Below are positions 40,851 to 49,914 of a DNA stretch of 58,794 nt, in pieces (the stretch's first letter is position 1; the number at the start of each line of letters is the position of its first letter). Source of the DNA: Helicobacter cinaedi CCUG 18818 = ATCC BAA-847 (GTDB lineage Bacteria; Campylobacterota; Campylobacteria; Campylobacterales; Helicobacteraceae); the NCBI RefSeq assembly GCF_000155475.1, contig NZ_DS990391.1:447517-506310 (forward strand), in the 5' to 3' direction. The notes beneath the pieces are model-generated. The model searched no databases. It was given only the letters and a program-made list of their open reading frames with translations, and was not told the origin of the DNA. The position numbers and the translations under genes were made by a program.

Positions 40851-41956
40851 AAAACTTTTTACATAATAGCAGACACAAGACAATCGCAATCGTTTGTGTG
40901 CTTGGCATAAGCTCAGCCTATGCTATGCCAAAAAATATACAAGCCCTGCGAAAAATGTATCTCTCTCCCAAATCTCAATGGCAAAAGCCACAAGTAGATT
41001 CTAGTGTGTTGTGGGAAGAGCTATCCGCCCTGCCAGATACACCGCCCTATCCAGAATCTAATCCCTATTCATTAGCTAAAGCAAAGCTTGGGGAAAGGCT
41101 CTTTTTTGACCCTATCCTCTCTCAAAGCAAACAAATTGCTTGTGCCACTTGCCACGATAAAGAACTAGGCTTTGCCGATGGGCGAAGCGTAAGCTATGGA
41201 CATAATCGCCAACTAGGCAAACGCAACGCACCAAGCGTTGTAATGTCAGCATTTGGAAAGGAAAAGTTTTGGGACGGGAGGGCAAAAGACTTAGAATCTC
41301 AAGCTCTTTTTCCCATAGCTGACCCAAAGGAAATGGCGTATTCCCCACAAAAAGCAGTCAAAAGATTGGCTAAAGATGCTAGTTACAAAGCGATGTTTAA
41401 AGAGGCTTTTGGGAGTGATGAGATTACCACGGAGCGTTTAGCCCAAGCTATCGCCACTTATGAGCGAACGCTTATGCCAAAAAATAGCCGTTTTGATAAA
41501 TTTATGAAAGGGCAATTCCAAGCCCTAAGCGATAAGGAAGTATGGGGGCTACATCTCTTCCGCACTAAAGCTCGTTGTATGAACTGCCATTATGGAGCGA
41601 GTTTTAGCGATGAGAGTTTTCACAATCTGGGGCTCACCTACTATGGAAGAAAATATGAGGATTTAGGCTTGTTTCACACTACGGGCAACACAGAGGATAT
41701 AGGCAAGTTTAAAACGCCAAGCCTTAGAAATGTAGTCAAAACAGCACCCTATATGCACAATGGGCTTTTTCCACATCTGCGTGGAGTGCTGAATGCCTAT
41801 AATGGAGGAATGTTCCACCCAAATGCAAACACCAAAGAGCTAGAAGATAAAACAAGGAAAAATCTCCCCTACCCTAAGACAGATTTACTTCTAAAGCCGC
41901 TAAACTTAAGTAGTGATGAGATTCAAGCACTTGAGGCATTCTTAAAAACACTCTAA
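40847..41956 (+). CDS. Periplasmic di-haem cytochrome of the CcpA/MauG superfamily, TTG start
   Basis: A 369-residue secreted protein coupled to the TonB receptor. TTG at 40847 overlaps the receptor stop, with AAGGGG at good spacing. The signal peptide is [26 protein letters not shown]. Two haem motifs are visible: Cys99-x-x-Cys102-His103 (CATCH) and Cys244-x-x-Cys247-His248 (CMNCH). [27 protein letters not shown] and [17 protein letters not shown] are superfamily signatures. The stretch [11 protein letters not shown] has Tyr318 where classical peroxidases carry the methionine ligand of the high-potential haem. Tyr at this site is typical of MauG/MbnH-like enzymes. So it may oxidise a substrate rather than act as a peroxidase. 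The gene converges on cetA, overlapping 4 bases. Confidence 0.85.
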   Translation: MKNFLHNSRHKTIAIVCVLGISSAYAMPKNIQALRKMYLSPKSQWQKPQVDSSVLWEELSALPDTPPYPESNPYSLAKAKLGERLFFDPILSQSKQIACATCHDKELGFADGRSVSYGHNRQLGKRNAPSVVMSAFGKEKFWDGRAKDLESQALFPIADPKEMAYSPQKAVKRLAKDASYKAMFKEAFGSDEITTERLAQAIATYERTLMPKNSRFDKFMKGQFQALSDKEVWGLHLFRTKARCMNCHYGASFSDESFHNLGLTYYGRKYEDLGLFHTTGNTEDIGKFKTPSLRNVVKTAPYMHNGLFPHLRGVLNAYNGGMFHPNANTKELEDKTRKNLPYPKTDLLLKPLNLSSDEIQALEAFLKTL

Positions 41957-43332
41957 TTTTTGCTTAGGCTTTCAAGCAGAGAGTTTGAAGTCTGCTCCAA
42001 ACTACTTACACTTTGAATAATCTCTGTAGAATTACTTTGTGTAATCTCTTCACCAATAAATGAGGTTGCCTTGGCAGAATCTGTAGAAAGTCTTTGAGCT
42101 ATCTCATCTGCCCTGCTTTGTGGTAAAAGTGTATGAATCACACTTTGTGCATCTTCATTGTCAAGCAAACGAGAGATAGGATTAAGCGAGACAAGATTCT
42201 CATTTTTCTCTTGCGTGTTAAGACAGAGATAAAGATTTGATTTAAACAAAATATGATCAAGCTTTGTTACTGATAGCACTAACTGCTTATAAAGCTGGGC
42301 GAATATCTCATCTAAAGACGCACTATTAGCTTCCATTTTGTCAAACACCTCATTAAATGTATGGAGCTTAGATTCAGACACAGAAGCAATTTTGCTTACC
42401 TCATCACCACCCTGTTCAATACTCCCTACTTCTTGTTGCATACTTTGGATAGAGATGGAAATCTCATTTGTAGCTTTTTGCGTATTTTCAGCAAGTTTTC
42501 TTACCTCATCAGCAACAACTGCAAATCCTCTGCCGTGTTCTCCAGCACGAGCAGCTTCAATAGCAGCATTCAATGCTAAAAGATTAGTTTGATTAGCTAT
42601 ATCATCAATAAGTGCGACAATATTGCCAATCTCGCGTGATTTTTCAGCAAGGCTTTGAATAGATTGATTATTTCTCTCAATCAATGAAAGCAACTCACTA
42701 ATAGATTCTGTCAAATTACTCACATCTTCGCGACTTTCAATTGACGCATCACGAATATCGCGGACATTTAAATCCACCTTCTTCATATAAACAATATCAT
42801 CATTCAGCGTATTTGCTATGCTATTAAGATTTGCATTTTGACTTTTTAGACTAAGATTCATCAAATTTTTAGACAATGCGTTGCGAATAGAATCTTTAGC
42901 GTTTTCTTCAATCGCACTTAGAGCCTTATTAATCCCTTCTATGTTTTGAGCCAATGTCCCATTTAGCCCACCTGCAAAGCCTTTACGATAGTATCGCCCT
43001 TCCTGCGAGCTTTCAATAGAGCTTTTCACTTCACGCAAAAAAGCTTCCAAATGATCAGCAAAATCATTCAAATGCTCACAAATCTCTACAACAGCACCGC
43101 TCCCCTTAATATGTGTGATGCGTGAATCAAACTTGCCTAAAGCATATTCTTTTGTCGTATGAGCCAAAGTTTTGAAAAGTCGCTCATCGTGCCTTGCCAT
43201 ATAGAATCTCACACACACAATTCCAGCAAGGAGTGCAAAAATAAGACTTGCTAAACTAAATCCATTACAATAGCCATCAACACCAATGCCCACCAAAAGA
43301 AGCAACAAAGAAACAATATTAATCTTACTCAT
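41953..43332 (-). CDS. cetA: CetA-like energy taxis transducer (methyl-accepting domain)
   Basis: Signals redox or energy state to the chemotaxis kinase through CetB. The 459 residues equal C. jejuni CetA (Tlp9) in length. Two membrane helices lie close together (about 5-22 and 27-45) with no periplasmic sensor, then a HAMP-like part and the signalling tip [47 protein letters not shown]. After it comes [17 protein letters not shown], which looks like the first part of a chemoreceptor zinc-binding (CZB) domain, but the later Cys/His-Gly part is not there, so it is a remnant. AAGGGGA precedes the ATG. It is downstream of cetB with an 8-base gap. Confidence 0.85.
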   Translation of the reverse strand: MSKINIVSLLLLLVGIGVDGYCNGFSLASLIFALLAGIVCVRFYMARHDERLFKTLAHTTKEYALGKFDSRITHIKGSGAVVEICEHLNDFADHLEAFLREVKSSIESSQEGRYYRKGFAGGLNGTLAQNIEGINKALSAIEENAKDSIRNALSKNLMNLSLKSQNANLNSIANTLNDDIVYMKKVDLNVRDIRDASIESREDVSNLTESISELLSLIERNNQSIQSLAEKSREIGNIVALIDDIANQTNLLALNAAIEAARAGEHGRGFAVVADEVRKLAENTQKATNEISISIQSMQQEVGSIEQGGDEVSKIASVSESKLHTFNEVFDKMEANSASLDEIFAQLYKQLVLSVTKLDHILFKSNLYLCLNTQEKNENLVSLNPISRLLDNEDAQSVIHTLLPQSRADEIAQRLSTDSAKATSFIGEEITQSNSTEIIQSVSSLEQTSNSLLESLSKN

Positions 43333-43340
43333 AAGTCCCC

Positions 43341-43838
43341 TTACGCCTTATCTTGCATTGTCAAAATCAGCTGATTGTAATCCATCTTGCTTTTATCTAA
43401 AATCTTATGAAGCACGGCTAAACTCGCCTCCATAGATTGAGATTCTGCATTTTTCATCTCTCTATATACTCCAGCAATTTTCTCCACTGCCTTTGCATTT
43501 GGCTTTCTCCGCACGGAATAATACCCCACAATTTGATTATTTGTATCAAATGAAGGCGTAACATTAGCAAACACCCAATAATGTCCGCCACTTTTAGTTT
43601 TATTTTTCACAAAAGCAAAAATCTCCTCTCCCCTTTGCACATAATCCCACAAAAGCTTAAAAACCGCCCTAGGCATATCACTATGTCGCACGATACTATG
43701 AGGTTTGCCAAAAATCTCTTCTTCTTTATAGCCGCTGTATTGGATAAAATCCTTATTGCAATACACGACCTTGCCTTTTAAATCTGTCTTAGAGGTTATC
43801 AATGTAGAATTTTTCAGTTCCTTACCTAAATCAATCAT
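43341..43838 (-). CDS. cetB: CetB-like PAS-domain protein (Aer-type redox sensor)
   Basis: A 165-residue cytoplasmic PAS protein, the same length as C. jejuni CetB. The PAS fold is clear: [58 protein letters not shown] and [30 protein letters not shown], with the tryptophan and FAN segment shared with FAD-binding Aer-type sensors. It lies upstream of cetA on the same strand with an 8-base gap, as a bipartite receptor. FAD as a cofactor is inferred from the family. The promoter lies in the 138-base gap to metQ. Confidence 0.85.
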   Translation of the reverse strand: MIDLGKELKNSTLITSKTDLKGKVVYCNKDFIQYSGYKEEEIFGKPHSIVRHSDMPRAVFKLLWDYVQRGEEIFAFVKNKTKSGGHYWVFANVTPSFDTNNQIVGYYSVRRKPNAKAVEKIAGVYREMKNAESQSMEASLAVLHKILDKSKMDYNQLILTMQDKA

Positions 43839-43945
43839 TCCCTATCCTTGAAATTGCTATGTTATATATCTATTGAAATAAAGGCGGGATTGTAACAAAT
43901 GTTAATTAACTGATAAACTTTTTAGTTTGAAAGCAGAGTGGCGTC

Positions 43946-43972
43946 TTGCAGAATCTACAAAAGATTCTGCAA
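43946..43972 (-). terminator. Hairpin of inverted AGATTCT words at the 3' end of the met operon
   Basis: Perfect 11-base arms TTGCAGAATCT / AGATTCTGCAA with a 5-base loop lie 4 bases beyond the last metQ stop on the minus strand. No U-run follows, so efficiency is uncertain. Confidence 0.5.
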
Positions 43973-43976
43973 TGTT

Positions 43977-44798
43977 TTAAAATGCAGGAACTATTTCCCC
44001 TTTGTATTGTGTTTGGATAAAATCTTTTACCTTTTGGCTTTGCAGTGCATTTTTAAGCTTTTGCAAGGTCTCATCATTCACCCTAGATTCCTGCACGACA
44101 AGGATATTGGCATAAGGAGATTCTTTACCCTCTAGCACCAACGCATCACCGCTTTTAAGCCCAGCTTGCAACGCGTAGTTGCCATTGATTACAGCTGCAT
44201 CAACATCATCAAGTGTGCGAGGCAAAAGTGCGGCTTCAACGGGCTTAATTTTAATGTCTTTAGCATTTTCTACAATATCAAGCTCTGTTGAGGTGAGATT
44301 GCTAGAATCTTTAAGCTTAATCAAACCCTTTGCCTCAAGCAACAATAATGCTCTACCACCATTGCTTGGATCATTTGGGATAGCTATACTAGCCCCCTGT
44401 GGCAATTCATCAATACTCTTAAGTTTGCGAGAATACAGCCCAATTGGCTCAATGTGGATTGTTGCAATAGATTCTAACTTTAAGCCCTTATCCGCTTTAA
44501 GAGAATCTAAAAATGGCTTATGTTGATGAAAATTCGCATCAAGTGAGCCATCATTAAGGCTAATATTAGGCAAAACATAATCTGTAAAAGACACAATTTG
44601 CAAATCAATACCCTGCTCTGCCAAATCAGGCTTTACAAACTCCAAAATCTCTGCGTGTGGCACAGGCGTAGCACCGACTTTTAGCACGACTTTTTCTTGC
44701 TCTTGTGTCTTTTTAGGATATGTTTCCTTATCCCTATCATCACCACAGCCAACAAAGGCTAAACCTGCTGCAAAAACTAAAGCAAGTAACTTTTTCAT
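43977..44798 (-). CDS. metQ: MetQ-family methionine-binding lipoprotein, copy 2
   Basis: Substrate-binding lipoprotein of a D/L-methionine ABC importer. The signal MKKLLALVFAAGLAFVGC ends in a lipobox at Cys18, then KETYPKKTQEQEKVVLKVGATPVPHAEILEFVKPDLAEQGIDLQIVSFTDYVLPNISL, the NLPA/MetQ start. GASIAIPNDPSNGGRALLLLEAKGLIKL and DAAVINGNYALQAGL follow. It is 273 residues. It is the last of four genes; the second copy upstream is clearly related but diverged (about half identical by eye). Two paralogues may differ in ligand or affinity. AAAAGGAG precedes the ATG. Confidence 0.9.
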   Translation of the reverse strand: MKKLLALVFAAGLAFVGCGDDRDKETYPKKTQEQEKVVLKVGATPVPHAEILEFVKPDLAEQGIDLQIVSFTDYVLPNISLNDGSLDANFHQHKPFLDSLKADKGLKLESIATIHIEPIGLYSRKLKSIDELPQGASIAIPNDPSNGGRALLLLEAKGLIKLKDSSNLTSTELDIVENAKDIKIKPVEAALLPRTLDDVDAAVINGNYALQAGLKSGDALVLEGKESPYANILVVQESRVNDETLQKLKNALQSQKVKDFIQTQYKGEIVPAF

Positions 44799-44879
44799 TT
44801 TTTTCTCCTTTTATTTTGGTTATTTAAATTTTAGAATCTTTAGAATCTCACTCCAAGATTCACTTACGCCGCTTCACTT

Positions 44880-45707
44880 CTATTCTGCCACACTCACAGG
44901 GATAATCTCGCCCTTATATTTTGAAAGGATAAACTCACGCGTTTCCTTGCTTAAAAGCACTTCTTTGAGTTTAGCTATACGCTCATCGTCCTTGTTATCT
45001 TCCCTTGCCACAAGCACATTCACATACGCACTTTTATCATTTTCGTGGAAAATGGCAGACTTTATGCTCATTTTTGCCTGCAAAGCATAGTTTGCATTAA
45101 TCACTGCACCATCAACGCTATCAAGCACTAGTGGCAAAGACGCTGCTTCCATAGGCTTAAACACGATTTTTTTAGGATTTTCTATGACATCAAGCTCGGT
45201 TGTATTGAGATTGCTAGGTTCTTTGATTTTTATCACACCATTATCGTGGAGCAAAATAAACGCCCTTGCCATATTTGAAGCATCGCCGGGAATGGCAATA
45301 CTCGCCCCTTGTGGAATCTCATCAACACTTTTTGCCTTTTGTGAATAAAAACCCAAAGGCACGACATACACAGGTGCAATTGCTGTAAGCTTATACCCCT
45401 TTTCTTCATTAGTCTTATCCATAAAAGGCTTATGCTGATACAAGTTTGCATCACTGCTTCCCTCTGCCAAAGAAGTATTAGGCACAACATAATCAGTAAA
45501 GTTTTGAATCTGAATCTCCACGCCCTTTGCTTGAAGTTGCGGTTTAATAAAATCCAAAATCTCCGCAGCTGGCACAGGTGTTGCCCCTACTCTCAAGGGA
45601 TCAGACCTACTCACTTCATCTTTGCTTGATTTGGCTTTTTCATCTCCACAAGCCACAAATCCCGCACTTAAGGCTACTACAAAAGCCAAACTCACAATTT
45701 TTCTCAT
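44880..45707 (-). CDS. metQ: MetQ-family methionine-binding lipoprotein, copy 1
   Basis: A 275-residue lipoprotein: MRKIVSLAFVVALSAGFVAC gives lipobox GFVAC (Cys20). The mature part repeats the MetQ pattern LRVGATPVPAAEILDFIKPQLQAKGVEIQIQNFTDYVVPNTSLAEGSSDANLYQHKPFMD and GASIAIPGDASNMARAFILLHDNGVIKI. The gene lies between metI and copy 2 with strong AAGGAGGTAG before it. Tandem metQ genes suggest duplication within this genus. It likely captures methionine and delivers it to MetI/MetN in the inner membrane. Confidence 0.9.
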   Translation of the reverse strand: MRKIVSLAFVVALSAGFVACGDEKAKSSKDEVSRSDPLRVGATPVPAAEILDFIKPQLQAKGVEIQIQNFTDYVVPNTSLAEGSSDANLYQHKPFMDKTNEEKGYKLTAIAPVYVVPLGFYSQKAKSVDEIPQGASIAIPGDASNMARAFILLHDNGVIKIKEPSNLNTTELDVIENPKKIVFKPMEAASLPLVLDSVDGAVINANYALQAKMSIKSAIFHENDKSAYVNVLVAREDNKDDERIAKLKEVLLSKETREFILSKYKGEIIPVSVAE

Positions 45708-45744
45708 TCACTACCTCCTTTTTTATGGTTTAAATGTTTAGATT

Positions 45745-46455
45745 CTAACGATATTGACGCAAACGCTTGACAAACAAGTCGCCACTTGATTGAATACATT
45801 GCACCATAACGATGATACATATAACCGCATAGGTCAAAACATCAGGCTTAAAAGACTGAAAGCCAATGCGATAAGCTAAATCCCCTAACCCACCAGCCCC
45901 CACAACACCAGCCATTGCAGAAAAGCCAACAAGGCTAACTGAAGTAATTGTGATAGCATTAACAATGGAAGGCAGAGTTTCAGAAATCATCATAAAAATC
46001 ACCACTTTCTTACTTGCTCCCATACTCATTGTAGCTTCTACCAGCCCCTTATCCACCTCATCAAACGCCCCTTCAAAAAGCCGTGCGATAAAAGGTGTAG
46101 CGGCTATCACAAGAGGGATAATCGCCGCCGTGCTACCGATACTTGTGCCGATAAGGAGTTTTGAAAGCGGCAAAAGCAAAAAGATAAGCACAATAAAAGG
46201 AAAGGAACGCACCACATTCACAATAGCACTTAAGATTCTATATAAACTTGGGGTTGCCATAATACCAGAGGGCTTAATCGCACTTAAAAGCACACCCAAA
46301 GGCAATCCAAAAAGCACAGCAAAGAATGTAGAGAAAAGCACCATATAGAGTGTTTCGCAACAGGATTTAACAAGGCTAAAGGCGATAGGATCTGTAAAAA
46401 CATTTCCCAAAAATACCAAAAAATGCCTTTCCCACATATTTAAAAAATCAAGCAT
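45745..46455 (-). CDS. metI: Methionine ABC transporter permease MetI
   Basis: Inner-membrane permease, 236 residues, about five to six hydrophobic helices. The BPD-type EAA motif reads VEATMSMGASKKVVIFMMISETLPSIV, and family parts are SCCETLYMVLFSTFFAVLFGLPLGVLL and FSAMAGVVGAGGLGDLAYRIG. The next genes are metN upstream (2 bases apart) and metQ copies downstream, giving order metN-metI-metQ-metQ. The complex takes up D- or L-methionine, and in this group likely also formyl or sulphoxide forms, though that is not visible. Confidence 0.93.
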   Translation of the reverse strand: MLDFLNMWERHFLVFLGNVFTDPIAFSLVKSCCETLYMVLFSTFFAVLFGLPLGVLLSAIKPSGIMATPSLYRILSAIVNVVRSFPFIVLIFLLLPLSKLLIGTSIGSTAAIIPLVIAATPFIARLFEGAFDEVDKGLVEATMSMGASKKVVIFMMISETLPSIVNAITITSVSLVGFSAMAGVVGAGGLGDLAYRIGFQSFKPDVLTYAVICIIVMVQCIQSSGDLFVKRLRQYR

Positions 46456-46456
46456 T

Positions 46457-47494
46457 TTATTCCCCCTTGCTAGAATCTATGTAAGCAGAATGATGAGCTA
46501 GAGATTCCACACTCACGCCTTGTTCTTGTAGCCATTTGAGCGAATCTTGCAGGAGAGAATCTTGTGCGATAAACTTTAACACCAAATGCCCAACTTCCCC
46601 TGTGGCAAGTTCATCAATATTACCACTTAAAATATTCACATCAATATCAAATTTACGAATCATCTGTGAGATAAGAGGGCTTTGCGCATAAGGTCCTGTG
46701 AAAATAATCTTATACACATTGTCTTTATTTTGCAAATGCGAGATAACACGCCCTTCATCTTGAGGCAAAAATGAAATCAGTTCCTTTGTAATAGCGTGTT
46801 TTGGTGAAGCAAACACAGAATCCACGCTGCCCCGCTCCACTATCTCACCACCACTCACCACACACATCTTATTGCAAATCTCCCGCACCACTTCAATTTG
46901 ATGTGTGATAAGCACCACACTTAGCCCGAGCTTTTGTTGTATATCACGCAAAAGGGAAAGAATGGATTTTGTTGTTTTTGTATCAAGTGCGGAAGTTGCC
47001 TCATCGCATAAAAGCACCTTTGGGTGATTAGCCAATGCCCTAGCAATCGCCACTCTCTGCTTTTGCCCTCCACTGAGCTGACTAGGATAGAATCCCGCTC
47101 TATCGCTTAAGCCCACAAGCTCTAATAGTTCATTCACACGCGGCTTAATCTCGCTACTTTTCCACTTAGCGATACGCAGGGCAAAGGCGACATTATCAAA
47201 GACACTTTTCGCACTCAAAAGATTAAAATGCTGAAAAATCATACCGATTTTTTGACGCTCCTTTTGCAATGCCTTTTCCTTAAGGTTTAAGAGATTCACA
47301 CCATCAATGTGAATCTCTCCACTTGTTGGCTCTTCAAGGCGATTGATAATGCGAATAAGAGTGCTTTTTCCTGCACCAGAATAGCCGATAATCCCCATAA
47401 TATCGCCCTTTTCCACACTCAAATCTATATTTTTCAGTGCCACAAAACCATTAGGATAAGTCTTATTAATGCCACGAAGCTCTATCACATACAC
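46457..47494 (-). CDS. metN: Methionine ABC transporter ATP-binding protein MetN
   Basis: ATPase of the methionine importer, 345 residues. Walker A is GYSGAGKSTLIR, the signature motif is LSGGQKQRVAIARAL, and Walker B is VLLCDEATSALD. The C-terminal C2 or NIL domain follows at about 270-340 (IISHLQNKDNVYKIIFTGPYAQSPLISQMIRKFDIDVNILSGNIDELATGEVGHLVLKF), which binds methionine as a feedback sensor. AAGGAG precedes the ATG at 47494. It starts the met operon; a 152-base spacer to rluB carries the promoter and an AGATTCTA-like word. No riboswitch could be recognised. Confidence 0.95.
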   Translation of the reverse strand: MYVIELRGINKTYPNGFVALKNIDLSVEKGDIMGIIGYSGAGKSTLIRIINRLEEPTSGEIHIDGVNLLNLKEKALQKERQKIGMIFQHFNLLSAKSVFDNVAFALRIAKWKSSEIKPRVNELLELVGLSDRAGFYPSQLSGGQKQRVAIARALANHPKVLLCDEATSALDTKTTKSILSLLRDIQQKLGLSVVLITHQIEVVREICNKMCVVSGGEIVERGSVDSVFASPKHAITKELISFLPQDEGRVISHLQNKDNVYKIIFTGPYAQSPLISQMIRKFDIDVNILSGNIDELATGEVGHLVLKFIAQDSLLQDSLKWLQEQGVSVESLAHHSAYIDSSKGE

Positions 47495-47646
47495 TCCTTG
47501 TGCTGTTTCATAAAGGCGGTATTATATCACTTTTTTTAAAAATACAATATGTAATAAAATTTATGTTTAAATTTCTTAAGAATGTTTTACCTTAGAATCT
47601 CACAAATCATCAAGTCAAATTGATACCTATCTCTCTTTGCTTTATC

Positions 47647-48456
47647 TCACGAAGTGTGTTTGAGAATTTGCGGAATGCTCTTAGGTGTTTTTGAAACTCC
47701 CAACAGGGCTTGTTCTTTTAAAAATGTATGTAGGCTCTTGTATTCTTCTTTTGTAAAATATCGCTTTTTGCCACAAGGCAAAGCATTAAGATTCACAAAG
47801 CCATAAGCTATACGGCGTAAGTCTAGCACCTCTCTACCAAATACTCCAAAAAACCGCCTTAACTCTCTATTTTTTCCCTCTGTGATACTTACTTTGAGTT
47901 TTGAATGTCTCTTATCATTTTTAAGAATCTCATAGTGTGCAAATGGGGCAAACTCCATTGCCACAATGTTACTTTTAATGTGCCCACCAGCCCTCGCATC
48001 TTCGCTTACCAAGCCCTTTTCCATAGCCTCTATGATTTCTTTTGTAATCTCACCATTAATTTTTACAAGATAGACCCGCTCTAAATGAGATTCCATTAAT
48101 GCCTTAGCAACAGGTGTGCTATCAGTCAAAATAAGCAGTCCCTCACTTGCAAAGTCCAATCGCCCCACATACATAAAATGCTTAAAGCGACTTTCAAGGC
48201 TATCATAAATCACCTTCCGCCCACGCTCATCGCTTTTACTCACAAGCTCACCTTTTTGCTTATGATAGACAATGCAGGTAAATTGCTCCTTTGGCACAAT
48301 CCTTTTGCCATCTATAAAAACACTCATACCCTCTCGTAATACACTCTGCAAACTCGCCTTGCTTTTTTCAATATTTACTCGCCCAGATTCTATAAGCTTA
48401 TCCGCCTCTCTGCGAGAATATTTTGTATGATGAGCGATATATTGATTAAGACGCAT
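47647..48456 (-). CDS. rluB: RluB-type 23S rRNA pseudouridine synthase
   Basis: Isomerises uridine in large-subunit rRNA. The 269 residues begin with an S4 RNA-binding domain (RLNQYIAHHTKYSRREADKLIESGRVNI), then the catalytic core with YVGRLDFASEGLLILTDS (catalytic Asp in GRLDxxSxGLL) and ITEGKNRELRRFFGVFG, close to the RsuA/RluB/RluE group. Within that group the exact target is not certain by eye; RluB is chosen for its length and the S4 domain. The ATG shares one base with the Sel1 protein stop (TAATG), so the two genes are translated from one message. Confidence 0.85.
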   Translation of the reverse strand: MRLNQYIAHHTKYSRREADKLIESGRVNIEKSKASLQSVLREGMSVFIDGKRIVPKEQFTCIVYHKQKGELVSKSDERGRKVIYDSLESRFKHFMYVGRLDFASEGLLILTDSTPVAKALMESHLERVYLVKINGEITKEIIEAMEKGLVSEDARAGGHIKSNIVAMEFAPFAHYEILKNDKRHSKLKVSITEGKNRELRRFFGVFGREVLDLRRIAYGFVNLNALPCGKKRYFTKEEYKSLHTFLKEQALLGVSKTPKSIPQILKHTS

Positions 48457-49544
48457 TACTTCAAGCCAAAGAAGTTATTATTCCCCGCACTGACACTCCC
48501 TCTTGTTCTCATAAGCGAATAGTTGTTGCAACCAGATTCTATGCCATAATCACACGCCAAGCCAAAAAGCTCAATAGCCTTGCGTTTATCCTGCCTTACG
48601 CCAAAGCCACCATCATATAGCACACCTAGATTATTACAGCTTTGAATATGTCCGCTATCACACGCAAGGGTAAAATATTTTGCCGCATTATAGTAGCTCT
48701 TTTCCGCTCCACTTGATCCTGTGGCATACATCCAGCCCAGATTCCCACAGCCCACAATATCGCCCTGCTGACAAGCTACATAGTTCATCTCCACATAGCT
48801 CATTTTATCCTTTGTCATACCATAGACATTATAGGTGTTACTCATAAGCCCAAGGTTATAACAACCCAAATCGCTCCCTAGCTGACACGCACTATTATAA
48901 TACGCCAACGCCTTTTGGTAGTCCTTTTTCACACCAACACCATTAGCATACATCCAGCCGATATTTGTGCAGCCTAGAGAATCTCCACCTTGACACGCCA
49001 CTTCATAAAGCTGTGCAGCCTGATCTTTATCCTCTTTGACACCTTGCCCATTGTCATATGCCATAGCTAGATTAGCACACGCCACCGCATCGCCACCCAC
49101 ACAAGCTTTGTAATAATAATCTACTGCTTTTTGAGGATTAGGCACACCAGAGTTTGCCCCATACATATAGATAAGCCCCGAGCCAAAGCACCCTGCCGCA
49201 TTACCCTGATCGCAAGATTGCATAAAGAGCTGCAACGCACTCTCATAATCCCCCTGCTTTGCAAAGCTCATTGCCGATTTAAGTGCGGTATTTGATTCAT
49301 TAACATTTTCAAGCATATCATCAAGTGGTGCACCTGTGATTTGATGAGAAGGGGTGAGAGGCTGTGAGCCTAGAAGTCCGCTAGGTGTGTTATCCTGCCG
49401 TGGCGGAGTTGGTGTATTGACATTAGGGATATAATCTTCTTGTGTGCTAGGAGCTTTACTCATCTCTCCAGCAGTCTCTTGTGGCTCTGCAAGTAGCACA
49501 CTCATCGTTATTGCTATACAAAAAAGCATACAAAGTTTTTTCAT
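48456..49544 (-). CDS. Secreted Sel1-like repeat protein (Helicobacter cysteine-rich protein type)
   Basis: A 362-residue secreted protein with signal peptide (MKKLCMLFCIAITMSVLLAEPQ), a proline-rich linker (VNTPTPPRQDNTPSG), and about seven Sel1-like repeats from about residue 95 on (for example ALQLFMQSCDQGNAAGCFGSGLIYMYG, AAQLYEVACQGGDSLGCTNIGWMYANGVGV). Each repeat carries two cysteines spaced eight residues, the hallmark of the Hcp family of Helicobacter, which form disulphides. Repeat five departs from the rule (NTYNVYGMTKDKMSYVEM). Hcp proteins are host-interacting or periplasmic; the role is unproven here. rluB follows on the same message. Confidence 0.85.
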   Translation of the reverse strand: MKKLCMLFCIAITMSVLLAEPQETAGEMSKAPSTQEDYIPNVNTPTPPRQDNTPSGLLGSQPLTPSHQITGAPLDDMLENVNESNTALKSAMSFAKQGDYESALQLFMQSCDQGNAAGCFGSGLIYMYGANSGVPNPQKAVDYYYKACVGGDAVACANLAMAYDNGQGVKEDKDQAAQLYEVACQGGDSLGCTNIGWMYANGVGVKKDYQKALAYYNSACQLGSDLGCYNLGLMSNTYNVYGMTKDKMSYVEMNYVACQQGDIVGCGNLGWMYATGSSGAEKSYYNAAKYFTLACDSGHIQSCNNLGVLYDGGFGVRQDKRKAIELFGLACDYGIESGCNNYSLMRTRGSVSAGNNNFFGLK

Positions 49545-49632
49545 CGTATATCCTAGACTAAGAAATTACCTAAAACATTCAAAGCAAAAATAATGCCATA
49601 TTAAAGACAAGATTCTATCTCACTTACCAGAA

Positions 49633-49667
49633 TCCGATTCTGCGTCAGCTTTTTTGCTAGAATCGGA
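49633..49667. repeat. Hairpin TCCGATTCT / AGAATCGGA in the dapD spacer
   Basis: Nine-base perfect arms with a 17-base loop containing GCGTCAGCTTTTTTGCT. The half-site GCCGATTCTAG recurs at about 49757-49767. Possibly part of the same repeat family as the AGATTCTA word. Confidence 0.55.
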
Positions 49668-49793
49668 GCTTTACGAGCCGAGTGCAAGGAGTTTATTAAA
49701 TATATGCGGTGGCAAATCCACACTTGCCAAATGACGAAGCACGAGACGAAGTAATCGCCGATTCTAGAATCTAACAAACTCCACAATGTCTAC

Positions 49794-49807
49794 TGCGGAA
49801 GTATCTT
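49794..49807 (-). repeat. 14-mer shared in inverted form with 28108-28121
   Basis: TGCGGAAGTATCTT is the exact reverse complement of AAGATACTTCCGCA at 28108. In both places it neighbours structured sequence. Confidence 0.7.
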
Positions 49808-49814
49808 GTGATGA

Positions 49815-49894
49815 CTTTTTGGGTTGTGAAGCTTTTTTTGCGAGAAGCTACCTAAGCGGTAGTGCCGAAGCAAAAAAGCAAACTCCCAAAAAAG
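49815..49894. repeat. Imperfect long hairpin with inner stem behind dapD
   Basis: Outer arms CTTTTTGGG and CCCAAAAAAG, middle arms GCTTTTTTTGC and GCAAAAAAGC, and inner GCTACC / GGTAG fold into one branched hairpin of about 80 bases, 21 bases beyond the dapD stop on the minus strand. It may act as a terminator or be a palindromic repeat. Confidence 0.6.
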
Positions 49895-49914
49895 CGTGCA
49901 AGAGACAACGCAGA

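Larger units (their letters stand above)
49545..49914. other. Structured spacer between the Sel1 repeat gene and dapD
   Basis: This 370-base spacer has a 61-codon open frame that I judge spurious. It holds a CCGATTCT hairpin at 49633-49667, words like AGATTCTA near 49758, the shared 14-mer at 49794-49807 and a folded element at 49815-49894. I see no RNA gene of known type. It is likely a repeat-derived spacer, downstream of dapD on the minus strand. Confidence 0.6.

Noticed and set aside
47495-47646. Methionine or SAM riboswitch before metN
   Set aside because: Only AT-rich sequence and a degenerate octamer are seen; none of the conserved riboswitch stems could be matched.
49601-49786. 61-codon open frame on the minus strand in the dapD spacer
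   Set aside because: It runs through palindromic repeats, has no ribosome binding site and no protein-like composition. I treat it as a translation of repeat sequence.
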